Shown: positions 1 to 5,673 of the stretch, piece after piece | How positions within the stretch are numbered: position 1 is the stretch's first letter | How the letters are laid out: every line of letters starts with the position of its first letter | NCBI GenBank assembly: GCA_041689775.1 | Contig: JBDNFP010000116.1 | Location: 1 to 5,673 of the forward strand | Source: JBDNFP01 sp041689775 | GTDB lineage: Bacteria; Bacteroidota; Bacteroidia; Cytophagales; Spirosomataceae | Length of the DNA: 5,673 nucleotides | Direction: 5' to 3' | Made by a program: the position numbers and the translations under genes | The notes under the pieces: generated by a model | What the model saw: the letters and a program-made list of their open reading frames with translations, nothing else | The model's database searches: none | Told to the model about the DNA's origin: nothing

Positions 1-299
1 GCCAACCTCAGGGTCGCCAGGCACAGCGGAAAATGGAATATAGTCCTTAACCAAATAAAACAAGCAGCATAAATAACTTGTCCTACACCCGGGTTATGGT
101 GATACGTACTACTAAGATATAAATTTTACATGAGTTATACTTGTAAGATCATCAAAAGCTCCAAATCCCATTCATATTGCTTTACGGGGCGTGTTCCCGT
201 GTCATTTAGGTGGTACTTATCGTTCATCAGCAATTTCTGCCGTGCGTATACCGGGGCGGTTGGCTATATTTGATTGTGTTCAACCAGACTAACCAATCC
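1..299. other. Upstream edge and leader region, no assignable gene
   Basis: No gene can be assigned here. All three + frames from the window edge close early (TAG at 41-43, TAA at 48-50, TAA at 70-72), so at most 13 to 23 codons of a preceding gene's tail could be present, and none of the three tails is recognisable. On the minus strand a frame is open from 93 down to 1 and reads KDYIPFSAVPGDPEVG near its left end; it has no ATG and could be the beginning of a divergent gene or chance. Positions 97-299 are fairly A+T rich up to about 180 and contain the self-complementary octamer ACCCGGGT near 87-94, but no stem followed by a T run, so no terminator is called. The last 40 bases hold a candidate promoter for the sulfatase. 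Confidence 0.5.
265..272 (+). promoter_or_regulatory. Candidate Bacteroidota -7 promoter element before the sulfatase
   Basis: TATATTTG matches the Bacteroidota -7 consensus TAnnTTTG at every fixed position. Transcription would begin near 277-282, giving a leader of about 20 nt before the ATG at 300. The -33 element is poor: at the expected 19-21 nt spacing only CGTG (241-244) is found instead of TTTG. The octamer is short and A+T rich, so a chance match is quite possible. Confidence 0.3.
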
Positions 300-1729
300 A
301 TGTCAATCTTTCGTTGTAGTCCATTATTAATAGTCCTCTTTACTTTTTCTTGCGCCACTACCCCGGAAAAACAACCGCCTAACATCATCTATATATTGGC
401 CGATGACCTTGGCTACGGTGATTTGGGCTGCTATGGTCAAAAGGTTATCCAAACTCCCCACATTGATCAATTGGCCAAAGAAGGCTTACTATTCACCAAT
501 CACTACGCGGGTAGTTCGGTATGTGCGCCTTCTCGCGCGGCTTTCATACGGGCAACAACCACGTACGGGGCAATTACGAAACGGGGCCCTACGGATTCGG
601 CGCTTGCTTAGAACTGCGGAACGAGGACGTGACGATAGCCGAAGTCTTACGGGAGAAAGGCTACACCAACGGAGTAATCGGCAAATGGGGTATGGGGGTG
701 GAAGGCACCACCGGGGTGCCCAATAAGCAAGGGTTTGATTACAGCTACGGCTACCTGAACCAAGGGCACGCTCATTTTCAGTTTCCCAGCTACCTATTCC
801 GCAACGGCGAGCGAATCGAGATTCCAGAAAACAAAAACCTGGCGAATAAGCGTTTTTCTAACGATCTGTTTACCAACGAAGCGGTGGGCTTCATTGAAGA
901 TAATCAACAGAAACCCTTTTTCCTGTATCTGGCCTACACCACTCCCCACGCCGAAATGTTACTTCCGGAAAGTGGTATGTTTGAAAAATACAAAGGTATA
1001 ATGGACGAAAAGCCTTACGTTAAAAAAGGAGAACCCGACACAACCGACAACAACACCGGTGCCTACCGGTCGCAGCAATATCCGGCGGCGGCTTACGCCG
1101 CGCAGGTTGCGCACCTCGACAGCTGCGTAGGGGTAGTAGTAGAGAAGTTAAAGGCACTCGGACTGGATAAAAACACCCTGATAATGTTCACCAGTGATAA
1201 TGGGCCGCATAACGAAGGAGGAGCCAATCCGGCTTACTTTACCAGTAGTGGACCGTTGCGGGGTAAAAAGAGAGATCTTTACGAGGGTGGTATCCGGGTA
1301 CCGATGATTGCAAGATGGCCGGCTCAGATTGCACCCGGTACGGTCAGCGATCTCGCCTCAGCCTTTTGGGATATGCTACCTACATTTGCGGACATAGCCG
1401 GTGCTCCTGCCATCAAAACTGACGGTATCTCCCTCCTACCCACGCTCTCCGGAAAACCCAAGGAACAACCCAAGCATGACTATTTCTACTGGGAGTTTCA
1501 CGAAAATAAAAGTACCGATCAGGCCATTCGGAAAGGGGATTGGAAAGCGATTCGGCATGATCCACGAGGAAAAATAGAACTGTTTGACCTTTCTAAGGAT
1601 ATAGGCGAGAAAAATAACGTGGCGGATCAACACCCTGAGGTGGTACAAGAAATGCAAAATATCCTAAAAACCGCCCGAACTCCTCATCCCATCTGGTCAC
1701 TAAAAAGCGCGATAACCACTGAATTATAA
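300..1729 (+). pseudogene. Arylsulfatase-type lipoprotein (sulfatase family S1), frameshifted in the active-site signature
   Basis: Would hydrolyse sulfate esters, probably on a glycan, in the periplasm or at the outer membrane. The ATG at 300 is preferred over the in-frame GTG at 210 because it opens directly on a lipoprotein-like signal: Arg, a hydrophobic run, then Cys18 in TFSC, a relaxed lipobox. The first frame carries the calcium-binding Asp-Asp of the LADDLGYGD segment (402-407) and the formylglycine cysteine of CAPSR (Cys75, 522-524). After about position 543 homology continues in the -1/+2 frame: HTGNNHVRGN, GKWG (Lys 683-685), TTPH (His 947-949), FTSDNGP (Asp-Asn 1196-1201), GGIRVP (from 1286), and a typical C-terminal region with YFYWEFHE and ELFDLSKD, ending in TAA at 1727. 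Rejoined, the protein would be about 480 residues, normal for the family. The frame change removes the second half of the catalytic signature, so neither fragment should be active. The HTCS follows after 13 nt, implying co-transcription. The natural substrate cannot be told from sequence. A sequencing error is the main alternative to true inactivation. Confidence 0.88.
522..553 (+). other. Frameshift lesion inside the sulfatase signature motif
   Basis: Up to 542 the frame reads C-A-P-S-R-A-A. From 545 the frame that matches the family reads H-T-G-N-N-H. Family members normally have about five residues between the Ala-Ala and the His-Thr-Gly, of the form L-M-T-G-L, which is 15 nt; only 2 nt (543-544) remain. 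The simplest explanation is a net loss of 13 nt. The position of the lesion is seen directly; the size is inferred from remembered family spacing. Confidence 0.75.
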
Positions 1730-1742
1730 GATAGCTACCGGC

Positions 1743-3935
1743 ATGCAAAAATATATACTGATCTACATTCTAATCTTTCTGAGCCTGAGCTTTCGGGTAA
1801 TCGGACAAAAGATTCAGGAGGATCGGTATATCATTTCGGAGGAGAAATGGCTACCCAACCGCGCCATCAATTGCATCTTCCAGGACTCGGAGGGGCTACT
1901 TTGGGTAGGAACAGGGTCGGGACTTTATTGCTACGATGGGTATCAGGTAAGACACTTTTCAACCCATCCCAATAAAACCAATACGCTATTTACCAATCGG
2001 ATAATCGACGTCAGCGAGGATAGAAGGGGCCGAATAGTCGTGGCGATGGAAAGCGGGCTCAGTTTATTTACCAAGACAACCGAAAACTTTAGGACCCTTT
2101 CCAAAACTATAGAACCTTACAATCGGCTCCGCCTGATGCCAAACGGCAGCATGTGGATAGCCGCTTCTAAGGCTCGTTTGTACCAGTTCGGTATTACCGC
2201 CTCGGATACCACGTTGCACGCCGGAGTCAACAATCAGGCGGACCTCCAAAAGCAAGTAGGAAGTATCAATGATGTGGTGTCAATTGGTAAACGTGAGCTA
2301 TTGGTAGGATCTTCCCAAGGTTTATTTCGTTTCGATCCCAGAAGTGAGCAAGCTTTCTCCTTGTCCTTTCCCTTCGCAGTTCAGGTTATCAAGCAGACCA
2401 AAAGCGGTCGAATTCTGGTGGGTACCGAGGCCGACGGTCTGTTTGAGGTTACCATGGACGGCCAAAAAGTACGTGTAACAAAGCAGTATCATTTTGGCAC
2501 TTCCAACGAAACTGGCTTCGACCAGATTACCTCCATTTCCGAAGGTCCCTACGGAAAACTACTGATAAGTACCCGCCGTATGTACTACGTGGCGGATGTC
2601 TCCGAAAAAGAATTCGCCTTTCAAAAGGCTATTGCTCCTTCGGAGTTACTGGAAGATAATAACATCGAGACATCCTTCATTGATCGCGCAGACGTGATCT
2701 GGATCGGCACGTTACGGGGGTTGCTCAAAATACGCCCGGCCGATTTACTCGCCAAAAGAATTCGGATTGTGGTACCCGGTCAGCAGCTACTCAACCAACA
2801 TATCGACCATATTTTCGCCGAAAACGAAGACCGGCTTTGGCTCAACACCAAGAATGATGGTGTATTCGTATTTAACCCCGGCGATCAGAAGTTTCAGAAG
2901 ATAACACTGCCTAACGAGGTACACCGAATGGCTAAGTCGGAGAAAGTGTACTATCTAGCCTTAGGGCAATCCAACGTGTATCGATTTGATGCATTTTCTG
3001 CCACTCCCACACCTACTATCGTACTTTCTACGGGGCAAAGAATCACGTGCGGACTGGAAATTAGTCCGGGCGAATGGTGGTTCGGCTGCACCGACAATGG
3101 CCTGCTGGGTTATAGTGATTCGGAAGGCACTCTTTACGGTGAATTACTACGGAAAGCCAGCCAACAATTCAATGCTACTTCCACCATTTTTGTTATGCTA
3201 CGCGACAGTCAGCAAAATGTATGGATTGGCTCCCGGGGTGATGGTCTTTTGAAGGTTAATCTTGCCACGGGGGAATTAAAGAAATACTCAGGAATGAACC
3301 TCAATGGTCCGATTTCCCGACGTATTTTGCATCTACGGGAAGATTCCAAGGGTCGGCTTTGGGTGGCTACCCGAGAGGGAGGTCTTTATTTATACAACGC
3401 CGAAAAGGATAGTTTTCGGCAGTTTACAATTGCGGAAGGATTACCTTCTAACGTCGTGTGCGCCATTGGGGAGAATAACCAGCATCAGATCATCATTAGT
3501 ACCGACAACGGTATTGCGGTATTTCAGGAGAATGCCCCGGTGCCGTTTTTATCTTATAATCAACATGATGGGATTAAGTTCACTAATTTCTCCTTCAATT
3601 CGGTGGCTGAAACCAAGAATGGTGCTATCTATTTCGGTAACGGCAACGGCCTGTATCGCTTGCAGCTTACTTCATCCCTACCCACAAACAAACCAAAGCT
3701 TTACTGGTCTGCTTTTTCAATCCTGCATAGAGAAGGAGACAAGCAATTATCCATCGACCGGAATGAATACTTACGTAACTACGACTCAGAGAAGGGTATT
3801 CAGCTTACCTGCAAGGAAAATAGCTTTGAGATAGCTTTTTCGCTCCTCAATTTTGCAAACCCCGACAAGACCCGCTACGCCTATCGGCTGAAGGGAAGAG
3901 ACCTAGACTGGCATTACCTCCTGAACGGTAGTTAG
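1743..3935 (+). CDS. HTCS N-terminal fragment: signal peptide, Reg_prop beta-propellers, partial Y_Y_Y domain
   Basis: This 730-residue open segment is the periplasmic sensor part of the HTCS. Residues 1-21 form a signal peptide with a hydrophobic run and likely cleavage around VIG-QK. From about residue 40 to 650 there are some 13-14 Reg_prop-type repeats, each with a D/E-x-x-G-x-[LI]-W-[VI]-G-T-x-x-G-L pattern; clear copies are DSEGLLWVGTGSGL, DSQQNVWIGSRGDGL and DSKGRLWVATREGGL. They should fold into the two seven-bladed propellers typical of HTCS sensors. The Y_Y_Y domain begins around residue 685 (NSFEIAFSLLNF, YAYRLKGRDLDW) and is cut by TAG at 3933-3935 after LLNGS. The start ATG lies 13 nt after the sulfatase stop with no clear Shine-Dalgarno site, and a signal peptide follows at once, which supports it. 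If translated alone, the product would be an exported sensor without a membrane anchor or kinase, and could not signal by itself. Confidence 0.85.
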   Translation: MQKYILIYILIFLSLSFRVIGQKIQEDRYIISEEKWLPNRAINCIFQDSEGLLWVGTGSGLYCYDGYQVRHFSTHPNKTNTLFTNRIIDVSEDRRGRIVVAMESGLSLFTKTTENFRTLSKTIEPYNRLRLMPNGSMWIAASKARLYQFGITASDTTLHAGVNNQADLQKQVGSINDVVSIGKRELLVGSSQGLFRFDPRSEQAFSLSFPFAVQVIKQTKSGRILVGTEADGLFEVTMDGQKVRVTKQYHFGTSNETGFDQITSISEGPYGKLLISTRRMYYVADVSEKEFAFQKAIAPSELLEDNNIETSFIDRADVIWIGTLRGLLKIRPADLLAKRIRIVVPGQQLLNQHIDHIFAENEDRLWLNTKNDGVFVFNPGDQKFQKITLPNEVHRMAKSEKVYYLALGQSNVYRFDAFSATPTPTIVLSTGQRITCGLEISPGEWWFGCTDNGLLGYSDSEGTLYGELLRKASQQFNATSTIFVMLRDSQQNVWIGSRGDGLLKVNLATGELKKYSGMNLNGPISRRILHLREDSKGRLWVATREGGLYLYNAEKDSFRQFTIAEGLPSNVVCAIGENNQHQIIISTDNGIAVFQENAPVPFLSYNQHDGIKFTNFSFNSVAETKNGAIYFGNGNGLYRLQLTSSLPTNKPKLYWSAFSILHREGDKQLSIDRNEYLRNYDSEKGIQLTCKENSFEIAFSLLNFANPDKTRYAYRLKGRDLDWHYLLNGS
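3933..3935 (+). other. In-frame amber stop interrupting the HTCS
   Basis: TAG lies between LLNGS and EVYFHDLKPGSYEL, two adjoining strands of one Y_Y_Y domain, with no frame change. A single substitution from CAG, GAG, AAG, TCG, TTG or TGG would create it; CAG to TAG is the simplest transition. No initiation signal typical of a designed gene boundary is visible, and no ATG occurs until 4011. Confidence 0.85.
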
Positions 3936-3980
3936 GAAGTCTATTTTCACGATCTGAAACCTGGTTCGTACGAATTACAA

Positions 3981-5384
3981 GTGAAGGCGGCCGACAGTTA
4001 CGGAAACTGGATGGATCAAACCCACACCCTGGCGATCAACGTGGCGCCTCCCTTTTGGTTAAGCTGGCCCGCCTACCTACTCTATTTCTTAGTGGTAGCG
4101 GCGGGCGGCTATCTCCTTTATCGACTCTTGACGAGAATGAACCGGTTGCAGGAACAGCTGAAAGAAAAGGCGTTCTTGATGGATCTGCAAGGGCAGCAGA
4201 TGATTCACTTTTCGGACCTTTCCCACGAAATCAAAAACCGACTCTCGCTCATCCTCGGTCCATTAGAGAAAGCCCTGACCGGAAAAAAAGTAAACCAAGC
4301 TGTCTTGAATAACCTCTACGAACAGACTCTCCGACTTAAACGAATTTCTGATCAGATCATAAATCTTCGAAAGAGTGAGGCAGGAGAGTTTCTACTGGAG
4401 GTAAGCGAAGGACTCATTATTGCTTCTTTGGAGCGCCTTTGCCACGAAGCTGAGCCGCTGGCTATTGTCCGGGATATCCGGCTCCTGTACAACTTTGGTC
4501 CGGAACCTGATGAAGCTTGGTTTGACGAAGAATTGATCGAAATCATCTTGCTCAACCTGCTCAACAACGCCATTAAGTACACCCCTTCGGGTGGGCAAGT
4601 GGAGGTACCTGGCCAGGTAGTGGAGCTGGCTACTTCTGACCTCCCCGACTCCTCTCCCACCCCCGGTTTGTACCTGCAGTGCTCCATTTCGGATACCGGC
4701 ATCGGCATCCCCCCAGAAGACGTAAAGAAACTTTTTGAGCGTTTTTATCGGGCCAGCAATGCCAAGAAAGCGGATAAGCGGGCCGGGGCCGGCATAGGGC
4801 TAGATCTCGTAGCCCGCCTGATCAAGAAGCATCGTGGTTTTATTGATATTGTTAGTCAAGAGGGTGATGGTACCCAAGTGGAATTTTACCTACCGATCGA
4901 GAAAAGGTATTTTCAGCTCAATGAAACCAAACTATCCGGCCAGTCAGTTCCTATTCTGGAAAGGACAATTACTACCCCGAAAGCAACCACCAGTCAAACG
5001 GGCACGGATAAACCAAAAGTACTACTAGCTGATGATGATCCAGACCTACTGGCGCACCTCAACGAGCACCTGAGCCCATACTTTACCACGATACAAGCTA
5101 CCAACGGAACGAAAGCCTGGAACTATCTCCTCACCGAACCAGTGGATCTGATCATTAGTGATCTTTCCATGCCCGGCATGAATGGATTAACCTTATTGAA
5201 ACAGGTAAAAAGTAATGAGGAACTACGGCAAATCCCCTTCATCATCCTGACGGGCCGTAACTCCGAAAGCCAGAAACTGGTATGCCTTCAAAACGGCGTC
5301 GATGATTTTATTGATAAACCATTTAGCGTCAATCTGATCATCTGGCGGGCTAAGAACTTGATCAATAGCCGATCATTACTTTAG
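3981..5384 (+). CDS. HTCS C-terminal fragment: membrane span, histidine kinase and receiver, lacking the AraC domain
   Basis: The nearest possible start after the amber codon is GTG at 3981 (then ATG at 4011); neither has a Shine-Dalgarno site. From GTG, 467 residues: remainder of the Y_Y_Y domain (1-25), a transmembrane helix at about 27-50 followed by basic residues that place the rest in the cytoplasm, a short coiled linker, the HisKA H-box with His82 in SHEIKNRLSLILGP, the N-box with Asn192 and Asn195-196, the G1 box DTGIGIP (Asp238), the G2 box GAGIGL (269-274), then a receiver domain from about 346 with acidic Asp351-353, phospho-acceptor Asp394 (5160-5162), Thr424 and Lys446. All catalytic residues for autophosphorylation and phosphotransfer are present. 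It ends at SRSLL-TAG where HTCS proteins continue into the AraC helix-turn-helix. Reading through the final TAG would add only KLFELI before TGA at 5403. It could in principle be made as a free kinase-receiver, but with no output domain it could act only through phosphotransfer or protein contact; relic status is more likely. Confidence 0.8.
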   Translation: MKAADSYGNWMDQTHTLAINVAPPFWLSWPAYLLYFLVVAAGGYLLYRLLTRMNRLQEQLKEKAFLMDLQGQQMIHFSDLSHEIKNRLSLILGPLEKALTGKKVNQAVLNNLYEQTLRLKRISDQIINLRKSEAGEFLLEVSEGLIIASLERLCHEAEPLAIVRDIRLLYNFGPEPDEAWFDEELIEIILLNLLNNAIKYTPSGGQVEVPGQVVELATSDLPDSSPTPGLYLQCSISDTGIGIPPEDVKKLFERFYRASNAKKADKRAGAGIGLDLVARLIKKHRGFIDIVSQEGDGTQVEFYLPIEKRYFQLNETKLSGQSVPILERTITTPKATTSQTGTDKPKVLLADDDPDLLAHLNEHLSPYFTTIQATNGTKAWNYLLTEPVDLIISDLSMPGMNGLTLLKQVKSNEELRQIPFIILTGRNSESQKLVCLQNGVDDFIDKPFSVNLIIWRAKNLINSRSLL

Positions 5385-5400
5385 AAGCTGTTTGAGTTAA

Positions 5401-5430
5401 TTTGAAAAAGCGGGAAGGCTGGCTATATTG
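5401..5430 (+). promoter_or_regulatory. Weak candidate promoter for the transposase
   Basis: TTTG at 5401-5404 is followed after 19 nt by TATATTG at 5424-5430, a partial match to the Bacteroidota TTTG / TAnnTTTG promoter pair (the -7 element is one T short). A start site here would fall at or very near the ATG at 5435 and leave almost no leader, which weakens the call. Confidence 0.2.
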
Positions 5431-5434
5431 ATGA

Positions 5435-5673
5435 ATGCGAATCAAAACATACAGTTCAGACCTCCCCGCCGCAAGTTGGCAAGTTATTAAAAAAATCATC
5501 CAAGTCCGCCGCCGCCACAAGTGGTACTTGAAGGAAGTAGTCAATGCCGTTCTTTACGTGACGAAAAACGGCTGCGTCTGGCGCGACGTGCCGGGTGAGT
5601 TCCCGCCCTGGCAGACCGTATATTATTACTTTTCCAAGTGGGTGAAGGGCGGCACTTGGAAAAGTATAAATTA
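5435..5673 (+). CDS. IS5-family transposase, N-terminal part (runs off the window)
   Basis: Seventy-nine codons are open to the window end. The protein starts MRIKTYSSDLPAASWQVI and continues with LKEVVNAVLYVTKNGCVWRDVP and EFPPWQTVYYYFSKW, the conserved N-terminal DUF4096 (PF13340) region of IS5-family DDE transposases, with the hallmark G-C-x-W-R-x-x-P and P-P-W-Q-T-V-Y. Family members are usually about 250-280 residues, so roughly two thirds, including the DDE catalytic domain, lies outside the window and its integrity cannot be judged. The start is fixed well: TGA at 5432-5434 is in frame immediately before this ATG, and the alternative ATG at 5431 is in another frame that closes within 20 codons. 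No Shine-Dalgarno site is seen. It catalyses cut-and-paste or copy transposition of its own element. There is no functional link to the HTCS apart from having disrupted it. Confidence 0.9.
   Translation, partial: MRIKTYSSDLPAASWQVIKKIIQVRRRHKWYLKEVVNAVLYVTKNGCVWRDVPGEFPPWQTVYYYFSKWVKGGTWKSIN

Larger units (their letters stand above)
1743..5384 (+). pseudogene. Hybrid two-component system sensor/regulator (HTCS), interrupted by a TAG and truncated by an IS element
   Basis: The two open segments 1743-3932 and 3936-5381 are in the same frame and together form one HTCS: signal peptide, two-propeller periplasmic sensor, Y_Y_Y domain, one membrane span, histidine kinase core and receiver. HTCS proteins sense glycan fragments in the periplasm and regulate neighbouring glycan-degradation genes. 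The joined frame has 1213 codons including the internal TAG; full HTCS proteins are usually about 1300-1450 residues because they end in an AraC-type helix-turn-helix, which is absent here. The frame stops at the IS5-family left end, so the missing domain was most likely cut off by insertion. The domain order runs unbroken across the TAG within a single Y_Y_Y domain, which shows this was one gene rather than two. Apart from these two lesions there is no decay. Confidence 0.85.
5382..5673 (+). mobile_element. IS5-family insertion sequence, left part only
   Basis: HTCS homology ends after the SRSLL codons at 5381, and 51 nt later an IS5-family transposase begins in the same orientation, so an IS left end must lie in between, most simply near 5382-5386. 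The sequence TTAG at 5381-5384 fits the YTAR-type target used by some IS5 subgroups and may be the target duplication; GAAGCTGTTTGAGTTAA from 5384 would then be the start of the terminal inverted repeat. The right end, its inverted repeat and the second target copy lie outside the window, so the exact end and the subgroup are not proven. The HTCS stop codon TAG falls right at this junction. Confidence 0.75.

Noticed and set aside
82..100. ACCCGGGT palindrome as a terminator
   Set aside because: The stem is too short, lacks a loop and has no following T run.
521..553. The shifted frame reads C-A-F-S-R-G-F-H-T-G, which resembles the sulfatase signature
   Set aside because: It has Phe in place of the invariant Pro and is one residue short. 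It is a by-product of reading the true CAPSR codons one base off, so it is taken as coincidence and not as an alternative active site.
584..590. G-GGC-CCT in the first sulfatase frame, matching the X-XXY-YYZ slippery pattern for programmed -1 frameshifting
   Set aside because: It lies about 13 codons after the lesion, so a shift there would still destroy the HTGNNHVRGN part. The heptamer is not a known efficient bacterial slippery site, and no stimulatory structure is evident.
521..1729. ATG at 521 as the start of a shorter, intact sulfatase
   Set aside because: The product would lack the signal peptide and the Asp-Asp metal site at 402-407. No ribosome binding site precedes 521, and clear sulfatase homology exists upstream in the other frame.
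3304..3834. Long + strand open frame inside the HTCS
   Set aside because: It is in another frame of the propeller/Y_Y_Y coding region, which has clear domain repeats in its own frame; the overlapping product shows no recognisable motifs.
4352..4708. 118-codon minus-strand open frame opposite the kinase domain
   Set aside because: Antisense shadow of the histidine kinase coding sequence; the composition is Ser/Arg-rich with no domain or signal.
3933..5384. Recoding of TAG as a sense codon
   Set aside because: Reading both TAG codons through would still give only six more residues (KLFELI) before TGA at 5403, with no AraC domain, and nothing else in the window suggests a changed genetic code.
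5362..5544. 60-codon minus-strand open frame across the HTCS-IS junction
   Set aside because: It spans two unrelated sequences (receiver end and IS left end) and lies opposite the real transposase start, so it cannot be an evolved gene.

Overview
The window looks like a chromosomal fragment of a Bacteroidota bacterium. An aerobic Cytophagales-type member is a guess from the mixed base composition. The main evidence is a hybrid two-component system (HTCS) of the type found beside polysaccharide- and sulfated-glycan-utilisation loci in this phylum, placed 13 nt behind a sulfatase that starts with a lipoprotein-like signal. Start codons lack good Shine-Dalgarno sequences, and a TAnnTTTG-type -7 element precedes the sulfatase, both typical of the phylum.

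Layout, all on the + strand: positions 1-299 hold the unassigned edge of a neighbour and a leader region. Positions 300-1729 are an arylsulfatase-type gene (family S1 fold) whose reading frame breaks inside the catalytic C-x-P-S-R signature. Positions 1743-5384 are an HTCS sensor/kinase/receiver gene split by an in-frame TAG at 3933-3935 and ending abruptly after the receiver domain, with no AraC-type DNA-binding domain. From about 5382 to the window end is the left end of an IS5-family insertion sequence, with the first 79 codons of its transposase (start 5435).

Read as one story, this was probably a sulfated-glycan sensing and desulfation unit: the periplasmic propeller domain senses a glycan fragment, the kinase/receiver passes the signal to a C-terminal AraC domain, and that domain controls genes such as the adjacent sulfatase. 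Every part now carries a lesion: loss of about 13 nt at the sulfatase active site, a nonsense codon in the HTCS Y_Y_Y domain, and an IS insertion that removes the DNA-binding output. Outside these lesions the frames are open and the key residues are intact, so the decay looks recent. Sequencing or assembly error remains possible for the two small lesions.

I see no convincing new biological system. The point of interest is the multi-hit inactivation of one sensing and desulfation unit, and the less likely possibility that the HTCS now works as a separate membrane kinase-receiver. There are no RNA genes, CRISPR arrays or convincing terminators.
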